In this document: piece by piece, positions 9,929 to 18,220 of the stretch
Layout of the letters: the number at the start of each line of letters is the position of its first letter
Position numbering within the stretch: position 1 is the stretch's first letter
Assembly: GCA_934446465.1 (NCBI GenBank)
Contig: CAKSEF010000005.1
Span: 1 to 51,578, forward strand
DNA: 51,578 nucleotides
Origin: an uncultured Oscillospiraceae bacterium
Lineage (GTDB): Bacteria; Bacillota; Clostridia; Oscillospirales; JAAYXM01
Reading direction: 5' to 3'
Notes under the pieces: generated by a model
What the model saw: the letters and a program-made list of their open reading frames with translations, nothing else
Database searches by the model: none
What the model was told of the DNA's origin: nothing
Program-made: the position numbers and the translations under genes

Positions 9929-9957
9929 TGGACTTTTTTCAGCAAAAATGTTATAAT
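9929..9957 (+). promoter_or_regulatory. Sigma-A-like promoter of the AraC-type regulator
   Basis: TGGACT (9929-9934), a 17-base spacer and TATAAT (9952-9957). The transcript would begin near 9964, which rules out the ATG at 9960 as translation start and favours 9990. Confidence 0.65.
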
Positions 9958-9989
9958 TTATGCACGATATTAAGCACGGCGGTGATGAT

Positions 9990-10988
9990 ATGAATGATAT
10001 TCCAAACAGCGAGTCAATAAAGATACGTCACTTTATTTCTTCACCCATGTATGACAGGTTCAGGGAATACCCGCTTCACTTTATGGTGCGCGAGCGCGTT
10101 TTTTCCGAGAAAACCGAGCCTCTGCATTATCACGATTTTCCTCAGTTTTGGTATTGTTCGTCCGGAGAATACATTCATAGTGTTGACGGAACGCAATATA
10201 TTTGCAAACCGGGTTCGATTGTATTTGTTCCGTCGGGCGTTTTCCACGCTATCTACACCGACTGTCCCGCTACACTGACGTGCGTTGAGGGAACATACTG
10301 GTTCTTCAAGAATCTTGAGGGTGGCAGGTTCTACGAAAACATGATGCAGTATATGTTTCTGCAAAAATTTTTAAAGACTGCCGGGCAGTATTGCGTCTGC
10401 ATACGCGGACAGGAACGCCGGCAAGCGGAAAAGACTCTGAAGACGCTCGCATCGTTTGATTATACAAGAAATTTCAGCGAGGCGAATATGGCCACAATTC
10501 GGAACTGTGTTTTGTCGCTTTTTTCTTTTTCAAAACTCAGGATATCCGAAAAACAGGCTGTATGGGCACGAAATGCCATCGACAACCAGCTCTACCCCAT
10601 AATGGAGTCGATAAAATATATAAACGAAAATTTTGTGAATAAAATATATCTCGAAACACTGCTCTGTATTTCTGCCTTTAACCAGACGACCTTCTACCGT
10701 CTCATGCGGAAAACGGTCGGAACCACATATGCCATATACGCACAGCGGATAAGAATATCCCATGTGCGCATCCTTGTAACATTCGGAACATATTCGCTCG
10801 ACTACATTGCAGACCGCTGCGGGTTTGAGAGTATATCGTATATGAACAGAATCTTCAAGAGATATTACGGAAAAACTCTTTCGGAGGTTCAGAAGGTACG
10901 AAAAGAACTGATTCAGATATACCCGAACATGGTGCTTACTCAGGACTATTTTCTCGGCGGGGTTTTTGAAGTCAAGCGGAAGAAATGA
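9990..10988 (+). CDS. AraC-family transcriptional regulator with N-terminal cupin sensor domain
   Basis: 332 residues. The start at 9990 (MNDIPNSE) is preferred over the in-frame ATG at 9960, which overlaps the promoter; GGCGGTGAT precedes it. The N-terminal half has a cupin-like sensor domain (EPLHYHDFPQFWYCSSGEY, CKPGSIVFVPSGVFHAIY). The C-terminal third carries two helix-turn-helix motifs of the AraC/XylS type (LETLLCISAFNQTTFYRLMR and LDYIADRCGFESISYMNRIF, then FKRYYGKTLSEVQKVRKE). Such proteins usually sense a sugar or oligosaccharide and activate neighbouring catabolic genes. It is divergent from the lyase operon with 165 bases between start codons, so that operon is the likely target. 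The inducer is unknown. Confidence 0.9.
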   Translation: MNDIPNSESIKIRHFISSPMYDRFREYPLHFMVRERVFSEKTEPLHYHDFPQFWYCSSGEYIHSVDGTQYICKPGSIVFVPSGVFHAIYTDCPATLTCVEGTYWFFKNLEGGRFYENMMQYMFLQKFLKTAGQYCVCIRGQERRQAEKTLKTLASFDYTRNFSEANMATIRNCVLSLFSFSKLRISEKQAVWARNAIDNQLYPIMESIKYINENFVNKIYLETLLCISAFNQTTFYRLMRKTVGTTYAIYAQRIRISHVRILVTFGTYSLDYIADRCGFESISYMNRIFKRYYGKTLSEVQKVRKELIQIYPNMVLTQDYFLGGVFEVKRKK

Positions 10989-11001
10989 GAATACGAAAAA
11001 G

Positions 11002-11032
11002 CCGTTCCGCAAAGATATGCGGAACGGTTTTT
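11002..11032. terminator. Bidirectional rho-independent terminator
   Basis: CCGTTCCGC (11002-11010) pairs with GCGGAACGG (11019-11027) around an 8-base loop. A T run follows on the plus strand and an A run precedes it, so it can end both the AraC gene and the convergent SDR gene. Confidence 0.9.
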
Positions 11033-11040
11033 ATTATAAT

Positions 11041-11820
11041 TTACGGCTGACGGCCTATGTACGCAAGTATTCCGCCGTCGGCATAAAGAATCTGCCCGTT
11101 TACAAAATCACTCGCACCCGATGCGAGGAAAACCGCGGGGCCTGCCATGTCCTCAGGCGTTCCCCAGCGCTCGGCAGGCGTTTTTGATATTATAAAATCA
11201 TTAAACGGATGCCCGTTCTCCCGCAGCGGTGCCGTCTGCGGTGTTGCGATATATCCCGGCCCGATTCCGTTGCATTGTATGTTGTATTTTCCGTACTCGG
11301 CAGCTATATTTTTGGTGAGCATTTTAAGCCCGCCCTTTGCCGCGGCATAGGCGGAGACGGTTTCGCGCCCGAGCTCGCTCATCATGGAGCAGATATTTAT
11401 TATTTTTCCGCCTCCGTTTTTTATCATAGCCGGAATAACTGCTTTTGACACGATAAACGGAGCTGTCAGGTCAGTTTCAACAACGCTTTTGAAATCCTCC
11501 GTCTTCATATCGCACATTGGCACACGCATTATTTTTCCCGCATTATTGACAAGAATATCTATATCCCCGATGTCTCTTGAAATGTTTTTAACGAGCTCCC
11601 CGACCGCGGTTTCGTCGGTTACGTCGCAGACATATCCGCAAACGGAAACTCCGGCTTTTTTATATTCATCAAGCGTCTGCGCAAGGGATTCTTCGCGGTG
11701 TACGTTTACGGCAACGTCCGCGCCCGCGCGCGCGAGCGCCGCGGCTATTGCGAACCCGATGCCGTGCGCCGCTCCCGTTACGAGTGCTGTTTTTCCTTTT
11801 AGTGAGAACATATCATTCAT
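11041..11820 (-). CDS. SDR-family oxidoreductase, gluconate 5-dehydrogenase / KduD-like
   Basis: 259 residues. The start at 11820 (MNDMFSLKGKTALVTG) is supported by TGAGGTAAG eight bases upstream. It lies 10 bases after the last M42 gene, so the two are probably co-transcribed. Classical short-chain dehydrogenase motifs: TGAAHGIG (NAD(P) binding), NNAG, a Ser in the IINICSMMS strand and YAAAK at the active site. The C-terminus (NGQILYADGGILAYIG) is typical of the gluconate 5-dehydrogenase / 2-deoxy-D-gluconate (KDG) dehydrogenase branch. KduD-type enzymes reduce 5-keto-4-deoxyuronate-derived products to KDG, the step after uronate-lyase products are isomerised, so a link with the nearby heparinase-family gene is possible. 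That link is inference, because the gene shares its transcript with peptidases rather than with the lyase. The exact substrate cannot be read from sequence. Confidence 0.8.
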   Translation of the reverse strand: MNDMFSLKGKTALVTGAAHGIGFAIAAALARAGADVAVNVHREESLAQTLDEYKKAGVSVCGYVCDVTDETAVGELVKNISRDIGDIDILVNNAGKIMRVPMCDMKTEDFKSVVETDLTAPFIVSKAVIPAMIKNGGGKIINICSMMSELGRETVSAYAAAKGGLKMLTKNIAAEYGKYNIQCNGIGPGYIATPQTAPLRENGHPFNDFIISKTPAERWGTPEDMAGPAVFLASGASDFVNGQILYADGGILAYIGRQP

Positions 11821-11830
11821 ACTTCTTACC

Positions 11831-12829
11831 TCAGAACATAAACGCATGGTTTTCAAGAACGGAGACGAGAAGCTTTTCCGCGTTTTCCGCATCGCTCAAG
11901 TCGGCGGTCTCGCACGGCGAGTGCATATAGCGCACGGGGATGCTTATTCCTCCTGTCGGGATTCCCGAGCGGGTGAGGTGTATGCTTCCCGCATTTGTCC
12001 CGCCCGCGGACACTACATCACGCGTGTATGGAATTTTCTCCCGCTCCGCAGTTTCGCACAGGGCAGAAACAATCATCGGATGCGCTATCGCCTCCGTATC
12101 CATTATCTTTATAGCAACGCCCGAGCCGAGCTTGACATCGCTTTTCGTTTTGCATCCGGGGGTATCGTTTGAATCCGTTACATCCACCACGACTGCGTAA
12201 TCCGCTTCAACGGCGTATGCAGCGGTTTTTGCACCGCGGCACCCGACTTCCTCCTGTACGGAGAAAACGGCGCATACGTCATATTGACACTTGTCGAGCT
12301 TTGAGAGCGCGGAAAGCACGACCGCACAGCCGAGCCTGTTATCGAGATACGGACCGCATATTCTGTTTTTGGCAAGCTTTCTGAGCTTTTCGGAGAATAC
12401 TGCGGCATCCCCCGCCGTTACGAGGCGCTTTGCACTGTCGGCACCGTCGGCGCCGATATCGATATAGAACGAATCGGTTTTTCGCTTTTTTTCATCGCTT
12501 CCCGTTTCAAACGATATGCTTCCGCGCGTACCGTTTAAGAATTTTATCGGCGTATTGCAGAAATCGTTTACGGACAGTCCTCCTATCATGTCAAATCTTA
12601 CAAACCCGTTTTCGTCTGTATAGGTCGCGAGAAAGCCTGTTGTGTCCATGTGTGCGTCTATCATGACGCATTTGCCGACTCCGCTCCTGCGGACAATCAC
12701 ATTCCCGAGCGCGTCGGTTTCGCAGGAAAGTCCGAGCGCTTCCGCAATGTTTATTATTTCTTCTGCGGTTTTTTGCTCAAATCCCGACGGAGAGCTTGTC
12801 CCGCACAGTCTTTTTAATATATCGTACAT
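11831..12829 (-). CDS. M42-family metallo-aminopeptidase (third of three tandem copies)
   Basis: 332 residues. The ATG at 12827-12829 shares one base with the TGA of the preceding gene (TGATG) and has GAGGAG just upstream, so translation is probably coupled. M42 features: MIDAHMDTTGF (first metal ligand His and catalytic Asp), PYLDNRLGCA (bridging Asp), VQEEVGCRGA (catalytic Glu and ligand Glu), VVDVTDS (Asp ligand) and a C-terminal YMHSPCE His ligand. M42 enzymes are cytosolic, usually dodecameric, cobalt- or zinc-dependent aminopeptidases (glutamyl aminopeptidase/TET type) that trim short peptides. Some family members are mis-annotated as endoglucanases. Acidic versus neutral residue preference is not predictable here. 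The two adjacent paralogues suggest complementary specificities or a mixed complex. Confidence 0.92.
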   Translation of the reverse strand: MYDILKRLCGTSSPSGFEQKTAEEIINIAEALGLSCETDALGNVIVRRSGVGKCVMIDAHMDTTGFLATYTDENGFVRFDMIGGLSVNDFCNTPIKFLNGTRGSISFETGSDEKKRKTDSFYIDIGADGADSAKRLVTAGDAAVFSEKLRKLAKNRICGPYLDNRLGCAVVLSALSKLDKCQYDVCAVFSVQEEVGCRGAKTAAYAVEADYAVVVDVTDSNDTPGCKTKSDVKLGSGVAIKIMDTEAIAHPMIVSALCETAEREKIPYTRDVVSAGGTNAGSIHLTRSGIPTGGISIPVRYMHSPCETADLSDAENAEKLLVSVLENHAFMF

Positions 12830-13854
12830 CAGAATTTCTCCTCATCACAGTTTACAAATTCGCGGGCAAGCGCGAGCGACGCTTCTATATCACGGATATC
12901 TGCAACGCACGAAGGCGAATGTATATACCTTGTAGGTATTGATATCGAGGCTGTCCTCACTCCCGCACGCGAGACGATGACCTTCTGTGCGTCCGTTCCG
13001 CCCGCGACGCGTGTCTTTATCTGCCATTTTATGCCGTTTTCTTCCGCGAGAGAGCGCATAACGGAAAAGAGCTTTTTATCATATATTGCGCCGAGGTCCA
13101 TGCACCCGATTACCGCGCCCCTGCCCTGCGTACAAACGCGGGACGCGCCTTGCGCGGCGGGGGTGTCCGCCGCCGTTGTCGATTCCAACACGAGCGCAAT
13201 CTGCGGGGAGAGCGAATATGATGCGGAGACGGCCCCGCGGCAGCCGACTTCCTCCTGTACGGTAAAGACAAACCATGTGTCGTACTTAAGTTTTTCAGAC
13301 ATGAGCTTCATCATTACGGCACAGCCGAACCTGTCGTCAAGCGCACGGGCTTTTATTTTGTTTTTCCCGAGCAGGCGCGGTTTGCTGTCAAATGCCGCCC
13401 AATCGCCGAGGCTTACGAGTTTTTCCGCCTCGCTTTTTTTGTCGCATCCGATATCTATATACAGCTCAGAGAGCTTCGGAGTTTTCTTTCTTTCCTCGCG
13501 TGTTGTGAGATGGACAGCGCGTATTCCGATAACGCCCGGAAGCTCCTTATCTCCGACCAGCACGCGCTTTCCTATTGCCACGCGTCTGTCAACTCCGCCT
13601 GCGAAGGCAAACTTGAGATATCCGTCATCGGTTATGCCGTTGATTATCATTCCGATCTCGTCCATGTGCGCACAAACCATCAGTTTTTTATTTCTGCGTT
13701 TTTCGCCCTTTACAAATACGAAGAGGTTCCCCGCCGTATCCCCGCGGATTTCCGAGGCAAACGGCTCCGCATATCTTTTTATATATTCGCGGACGCGCTC
13801 TTCTCTTCCCGAAACTCCGCAGATAAGGCAGAGCTTATTCAGCATATCAATCAC
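12829..13854 (-). CDS. M42-family metallo-aminopeptidase (second of three tandem copies)
   Basis: 341 residues from the GTG at 13852-13854 (V-I-D-MLNKLC). This start is chosen because GGGAGG lies eight bases upstream and it overlaps the previous gene's TGA by eight bases; an ATG start at 13845 is the alternative. Family residues: VCAHMDEIGM, RALDDRFGCA, TVQEEVGCRGA, an Asp/Glu-region segment LESTTAADTP where the usual D-V-T is replaced by E-S-T, and PTRYIHSPS with the last His ligand. The changed Asp ligand position is like that of some glutamyl aminopeptidases and may alter metal use or specificity. Cytosolic peptide turnover is the expected role. Confidence 0.9.
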   Translation of the reverse strand: MIDMLNKLCLICGVSGREERVREYIKRYAEPFASEIRGDTAGNLFVFVKGEKRRNKKLMVCAHMDEIGMIINGITDDGYLKFAFAGGVDRRVAIGKRVLVGDKELPGVIGIRAVHLTTREERKKTPKLSELYIDIGCDKKSEAEKLVSLGDWAAFDSKPRLLGKNKIKARALDDRFGCAVMMKLMSEKLKYDTWFVFTVQEEVGCRGAVSASYSLSPQIALVLESTTAADTPAAQGASRVCTQGRGAVIGCMDLGAIYDKKLFSVMRSLAEENGIKWQIKTRVAGGTDAQKVIVSRAGVRTASISIPTRYIHSPSCVADIRDIEASLALAREFVNCDEEKF

Positions 13855-14875
13855 GGAAAACACCTCCCGACGCAAGCGCGAGAATAAATTCATAGGTAAG
13901 TCTCGCCGCAGACTCAATATCCGCTTTTTTAAGCGTTTCGACGGGCGTGTGCATATACTTCAGCGGTATTGACAGAAGCGCCGTTGCTATTCCCTCGCGC
14001 GCAGTCTGTATGCTTGACGCATTAGTTCCCGAATCACGCGGGCATACCTCTATTGTGTGCGGTATGCGCTTTTCCTTTGCTATCGATATAAGCTTGTCCG
14101 AAAGCTTTTTTGTTATATTTGCTCCGACGCCTATTGCCGTTCCGCTGCCGCAGTCAAATGTGAGACCCTTGTCAACTCCGGGGGTAGAGCCGTGGGTAAC
14201 GTCCATAACAAGTGCGAAATCGGGGTTTATTTTATATCCCGCGATTTTTGCCCCGCGGCAGCCGAGTTCCTCCTGCGTGCTTGCAACGAGCACGATATCA
14301 AGCGGAATTTTCTTGTTTTTGAGCATGGAAACCGCATACAGAAGCGCGGCGAGGCTTGCCCTGTCGTCCAGCGCACGGCACGAGATACTGCTGCCTTTCA
14401 GCTTTACGCATTCCGATGAGAATACGACGGGAGTTCCCGCGTGTACTTCATCGCTCTCCGCACCGACATCTATATACAAATCCTCGATTTTAAGTGAATT
14501 TTCCATTTCCTCCGCAGTTTGCAGATGCGGGGGAGATGCACAGATAACGCCGTATCTCGGCGGAGACGTGAGAACGACAACCTCGCTTGCGGGCAGAATC
14601 CTCGGGTCAACACCGCCGATAGCGTTAAATGTCAGAAAGCCGTCTTCCGAGCCTGTTGTTATCAGGCCGATTTCGTCGCTGTGCGCGTCGAGCAGAAGGC
14701 ATTTTGCCCCGCTTATCCCGCTCTTTCTGATACCGTAGACATTGCCGAATCTGTCTCGCTCAACCGTATCAAAAACGCGCGAAAAAAGCCCCTCCGTTTT
14801 CTTCGCGGAGGTATGTTCAAATCCCGACGGTGCAGGAGTTTCGGACAATTTTTCTATTATTGACAATATATCCAT
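13847..14875 (-). CDS. M42-family metallo-aminopeptidase (first of three tandem copies)
   Basis: 342 residues, first gene of the peptidase/SDR operon. Motifs: LLDAHSDEIGL (His and catalytic Asp), RALDDRASLAA, STQEELGCRGA, VMDVTHGSTPG and PLKYMHTPVE. GTNASSIQTAREG precedes the final ligand region, as in the family. Length is normal for M42. A ribosome site is weak (AAAGGAAG, about 13 bases before the ATG). A promoter overlaps the end of spoIID just upstream. The three copies are clearly homologous but divergent in sequence, so the cluster is not a recent duplication. Confidence 0.92.
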   Translation of the reverse strand: MDILSIIEKLSETPAPSGFEHTSAKKTEGLFSRVFDTVERDRFGNVYGIRKSGISGAKCLLLDAHSDEIGLITTGSEDGFLTFNAIGGVDPRILPASEVVVLTSPPRYGVICASPPHLQTAEEMENSLKIEDLYIDVGAESDEVHAGTPVVFSSECVKLKGSSISCRALDDRASLAALLYAVSMLKNKKIPLDIVLVASTQEELGCRGAKIAGYKINPDFALVMDVTHGSTPGVDKGLTFDCGSGTAIGVGANITKKLSDKLISIAKEKRIPHTIEVCPRDSGTNASSIQTAREGIATALLSIPLKYMHTPVETLKKADIESAARLTYEFILALASGGVFRD

Positions 14876-14910
14876 ATATCAACCGCACTTCCTTTAGTTC
14901 TTCAAGTTTC

Positions 14911-14939
14911 ATTATACCACAGTATTCCGCGATTATGAA
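14911..14939 (-). promoter_or_regulatory. Putative sigma-A-like promoter of the M42/SDR operon
   Basis: Minus-strand TTCATA (14934-14939), 17-base spacer, TATAAT (14911-14916). The -35 overlaps the spoIID stop codon region. The strong -10 separates this operon's expression from sporulation control of spoIID. Confidence 0.6.
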
Positions 14940-15931
14940 CCCTTTTTTTGGCTTATTTTTCCTAAAGTTACGCCCGTATAGTAGCTTTTGAGTATTTCCT
15001 CATAGTTTTTTCCGGAAAGCGCCATTGCCCGTGCGCCGTATTGGCTCATGCCGACGCCATGGCCGTATCCGCGCGACGAGAATGTAATTTTACCGTCGCG
15101 CACGGCTATTGTGAAGTTTGTGGAGTTGAGCGACAGGAGACTTCTCAGCTCACTTCCCTTCACCGAAACGCCCGCAACGCTTATAGTTTTAATCCCGCCT
15201 GCCGAAGAACGCGAGACGGAGGTGAACCAATTTTCGGGGTTTTCATCAAAGACGGCGTTCGGATGAGCTTTTGAGAACAGAGTTTTAAATTCGTCGTATG
15301 TAACGCTTTTCTCATCCTTATAGCGCGGGGAGTCCTCCTCGCCCTTGCTCTCAACGCTTACAAGATACGGCACATCGCCGCCCCATACATCTTTTGCGTT
15401 CTCGGTTTTTCCGGATGACGTGGAGTGGAACACGGCGGTTATAGGCTCATTGTTATACAGCAGTATTTCGCCGTCTGTTTCCGCTACCGCGTTTTTTATC
15501 TTCTGCGTGTATTCTTCCGTCTTACCGCTCCACGCAGACGCGTGCGATGCAAGCGGGGCATATGCCTTGCAATGAGACGGTTTATCGCACACGGCGGCGC
15601 CGTTATGCACGGTTGCGGGAGCGGCGGCAAGCTTTTTCATAGTATATGTTCTTGCGGCTACGGCCTGCGCTTTCAGGGCCTCCTCCGGAAACAGCGCAGG
15701 CATTTCTGCCGCGACCACACCCTCCAGATATTCATTCAGCGGAAGCTTTATGACACTCCCGTTATAGTTCAGGCTCACCTCAACCTCGGAGTCGGTTTTT
15801 GCTCTCTGCTCGGCTTCCGCCGTCGGTATCGGAAGCTCGGGAATTTCTCTGTTTTTCCCGCTCACGGTGAAAAGCGGTATAATAAAAATAAGACTCCATA
15901 TCGCAAGGCACAGAACGGCAAATCGTTTCAT
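14933..15931 (-). CDS. spoIID: Stage II sporulation protein D
   Basis: 332 residues. The start at 15931 (MKRFAVLCLAIW) follows AAAGGATG and gives one N-terminal membrane anchor (about residues 5-22). The SpoIID domain includes LNEYLEGVVAAEMPALFPEEA (catalytic Glu region), LKAQAVAARTYTMKK, the two-cysteine zinc motif CDKPSHCKAY, VFHSTSSGKTENAKDVWGG and the C-terminal GYGHGVGMSQYGARAMA signature. SpoIID is a lytic transglycosylase that acts on glycan strands lacking stem peptides and works with SpoIIP and SpoIIM during engulfment of the forespore. It marks the organism as a potential endospore former. It stands alone here, divergent from citrate synthase with 77 bases between starts. A sigma-E promoter is expected but was not confidently found. 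Confidence 0.95.
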   Translation of the reverse strand: MKRFAVLCLAIWSLIFIIPLFTVSGKNREIPELPIPTAEAEQRAKTDSEVEVSLNYNGSVIKLPLNEYLEGVVAAEMPALFPEEALKAQAVAARTYTMKKLAAAPATVHNGAAVCDKPSHCKAYAPLASHASAWSGKTEEYTQKIKNAVAETDGEILLYNNEPITAVFHSTSSGKTENAKDVWGGDVPYLVSVESKGEEDSPRYKDEKSVTYDEFKTLFSKAHPNAVFDENPENWFTSVSRSSAGGIKTISVAGVSVKGSELRSLLSLNSTNFTIAVRDGKITFSSRGYGHGVGMSQYGARAMALSGKNYEEILKSYYTGVTLGKISQKKGS

Positions 15932-15950
15932 TGTCAAAACATCCTTTCTC

Positions 15951-15979
15951 TTGACTATTTTCTTTAAATAATATAGAAT
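15951..15979 (+). promoter_or_regulatory. Sigma-A-like promoter of citrate synthase
   Basis: TTGACT (15951-15956), 17-base spacer, TAGAAT (15974-15979). Transcription would start near 15986, which excludes the in-frame ATG at 15982 and supports the start at 16009. Confidence 0.75.
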
Positions 15980-16008
15980 ATGTGTATTATACTTACGGAG
16001 GTCGAGAC

Positions 16009-17376
16009 ATGTCCGATAATAATACATCCCCGCACAGAACTTTCTTTAAGAGCATATGCGAGGACTTCAGAAATAATAACAGAATAGACCCTGAGGTTTT
16101 TAATAATCCGAACGTAAGGCGCGGTCTCAGAAACAGGGACGGCACAGGCGTTCTTGCGGGAATCACGCAGATAGGAAACGTCCGCGGATACAGCGTCGTC
16201 GATGATGAGCGTTCGCCTATCGACGGCGTGCTTACATACCGAGGCATAAACGTGGAGGACATTGTTGAAAGCATTACTGCCGAAAACCGCTTCGGTTTTG
16301 AGGAGGTAGTGTACCTTCTCTTGATAGGCAAACTCCCGACAAGCAGTCAGCTCGAAGAGTTTAAAGATATGCTCTCCTCCTATCGCGAGCTCCCCCGCAA
16401 CTTTACGGAGGACATGATAATAAAGGCTCCGAGCAACAACATAATGAACAAGCTTGCAAGGAGCATACTTGCGCTGTATTCGTATGACCCGAACGCAGAC
16501 GATACCTCGCTTGAAAATATGCTTCGCCAGAGCTTTTCATTGATTGCACAGCTTCCGATAATTGCGGCGCAGGCATATCAGGTAAAGCGTCATTACTACG
16601 AAAATAAAAGTATGTATCTTCATATTCCGCCGGAGCATCTTTCTACCGCGGAAACGCTTTTGTACTGCACACGCTCCGACAGAAAATATACGGAGCAGGA
16701 AGCAAAGCTTCTTGATATATGCCTTATTCTCCACGCGGAGCACGGCGGAGGAAACAACTCCGCATTCTCCTGCCGTGTTCTTTCCTCCACAGGAACGGAT
16801 ACATATTCGGCAATAGCCGCCGCGCTCTGCTCGCTCAAAGGCCCGCTCCACGGCGGAGCGAACAAGCAGGTTGTCGATATGCTCAAGGACATTGAGAAAA
16901 ATGTCAAGCACTGGGATAATGACGATGAGGTGCGTTCTTATCTTAAAAAAATCCTGCTCGGCGAGGCGGGCGACGGAAGCGGAAAAATCTACGGAATGGG
17001 GCACGCCGTTTACACAAAATCAGACCCGCGTGCGGTTATTCTCAAAAAGCACGCCAAGGAGCTTGCCGAGAAAAACCCGCAGTTCCTCAAATGCTTTGAG
17101 CTTATAGAATCCGTGGAAAGGCTCACTCCCGAAGTGTTCCGCGAAGTCAAGGGTTCGGATAAACCGCTCTGCGCAAACGTCGACCTTTATTCGGGTATGG
17201 TTTATCAGATGCTCGGAATACCCGAGGATTTGTACACCCCGATTTTTGCGGTGGCGCGCGTTGCGGGTCTCTGCGCCCACAGAATCGAAGAGGCAATGAC
17301 AGGCGGACGAATTATCCGTCCCGCTTATAAATGTTCTTCGCGTGATAAGAAGTACATACCAATTTCCGAAAGATAG
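16009..17376 (+). CDS. gltA: Citrate synthase
   Basis: 455 residues. The start at 16009 (MSDNNTSPHRTF) has ACGGAGGT upstream. Family motifs: GVLTYRGINVEDI (N-terminal substrate domain), the catalytic His regions LHAEHGGGNNS and GPLHGGANKQV, GMGHAVYTKSDPRA and a C-terminal VDLYSGMVYQMLGIP with the catalytic Asp, followed by RVAGLCAHRIEE. It condenses acetyl-CoA and oxaloacetate to citrate. In anaerobic Clostridia this usually opens an incomplete, biosynthetic TCA branch to 2-oxoglutarate and glutamate. No aconitase or isocitrate dehydrogenase is adjacent. The next gene starts 10 bases after the stop and is likely co-transcribed. Confidence 0.96.
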   Translation: MSDNNTSPHRTFFKSICEDFRNNNRIDPEVFNNPNVRRGLRNRDGTGVLAGITQIGNVRGYSVVDDERSPIDGVLTYRGINVEDIVESITAENRFGFEEVVYLLLIGKLPTSSQLEEFKDMLSSYRELPRNFTEDMIIKAPSNNIMNKLARSILALYSYDPNADDTSLENMLRQSFSLIAQLPIIAAQAYQVKRHYYENKSMYLHIPPEHLSTAETLLYCTRSDRKYTEQEAKLLDICLILHAEHGGGNNSAFSCRVLSSTGTDTYSAIAAALCSLKGPLHGGANKQVVDMLKDIEKNVKHWDNDDEVRSYLKKILLGEAGDGSGKIYGMGHAVYTKSDPRAVILKKHAKELAEKNPQFLKCFELIESVERLTPEVFREVKGSDKPLCANVDLYSGMVYQMLGIPEDLYTPIFAVARVAGLCAHRIEEAMTGGRIIRPAYKCSSRDKKYIPISER

Positions 17377-17386
17377 GTGTGATTTC

Positions 17387-18178
17387 ATGAATAGAAAGAC
17401 ATATCCGTTTTACTTGCTCTCAGCATTCTTTCTCGGTATTCTGGGCGCGCTTTTCCGCGGGAAACAGCTCGTTTCTGCATTTGATTCCGAAACGGGGATT
17501 CTCCTTCGCGGTGAGCCCGAAACGATTGCCCTCCTGATTTGCTTTGCCTTTTCCTTTGTCGGCGCAGTCGCATTTGCATTGTTGACGAAAAAGGACTGTG
17601 ACGTGAGCACATCCCCCCGCAACGACAGATTTATACGCGCATCATTTTTCATTTCTGCGGTTATCGTCCTCTTTTTTGCGTTTCTCAAGTTCATTGAGCT
17701 CCAAAACGGGTTTATGGTTACAACGCTCATTCTTGCGCTTCTCTCCGTATACTGCTCGGTTTCGCTCTTTGCTCTCGGAAAATACGGAATGCGCGAAAGA
17801 GACAGCGCCGGCTACTGCGTTTTCGCGGTCGTACCCGTATTTTGGGCGTGCTATCTGCTCGTTCTTCTCTTCCGCGATAAAATTCCCGACCCGATACTCG
17901 CAGATTATGTATTTGCGGTTTTTGCTTATATCTTCGTTCTCCTTATTGCGTACGGAATATCGGCGAATGTACTCGGAAAATGCGCGAGCCGGCTCACGGT
18001 ATTCTCTTGTTTTCTCGGAATGTCCGTCATGATGACAGAGCTGTTCTCCCGCCTTGCGTCGAATCTTTTCTTCGGCGGTGCGTTTGAGTTTACTGTTGAA
18101 AGCTTTGCCGAATGGCTTCCGATTCTCGCGTTTTTATTGCTCATTCCCGCAGTTTCGGGGAAAATCTCAAAAAGATAA
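17387..18178 (+). CDS. Integral membrane protein of unknown function
   Basis: 263 residues from the ATG at 17387 (MNRKTYPFYLLSAF), with AGGTG eight bases upstream. The sequence is mostly hydrophobic, with about seven or eight predicted membrane spans (for example near residues 6-20, 45-65, 85-105, 110-130, 145-165, 175-200, 210-225 and 240-258) joined by short basic loops such as KKDCDVSTSPRNDRF. No catalytic motif or transporter signature is recognised. It follows citrate synthase by 10 bases and shares its terminator. No functional link to citrate metabolism can be shown. Confidence 0.75.
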   Translation: MNRKTYPFYLLSAFFLGILGALFRGKQLVSAFDSETGILLRGEPETIALLICFAFSFVGAVAFALLTKKDCDVSTSPRNDRFIRASFFISAVIVLFFAFLKFIELQNGFMVTTLILALLSVYCSVSLFALGKYGMRERDSAGYCVFAVVPVFWACYLLVLLFRDKIPDPILADYVFAVFAYIFVLLIAYGISANVLGKCASRLTVFSCFLGMSVMMTELFSRLASNLFFGGAFEFTVESFAEWLPILAFLLLIPAVSGKISKR

Positions 18179-18184
18179 AAAACC

Positions 18185-18220
18185 CGCCCCGCTCATACCT
18201 GATGAGCGGGGCGTTTTTTT
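18185..18220. terminator. Strong rho-independent terminator, convergent
   Basis: A perfect 12-base stem CGCCCCGCTCAT / ATGAGCGGGGCG (18185-18196 with 18202-18213), a 5-base loop and seven T residues on the plus strand. A runs on the other side allow it to act also for the minus-strand anti-sigma gene, whose stop codon is inside the T run. Confidence 0.95.

Noticed and set aside
9960..9990. ATG at 9960 as start of the AraC-type gene
   Set aside because: It lies three bases after the -10 box, upstream of the expected transcript start.
12977..13972. 331-codon plus-strand frame opposite the M42 genes
   Set aside because: It lies antisense to two well-supported peptidases and its Ser/Arg/Pro-rich composition is typical of a shadow frame.
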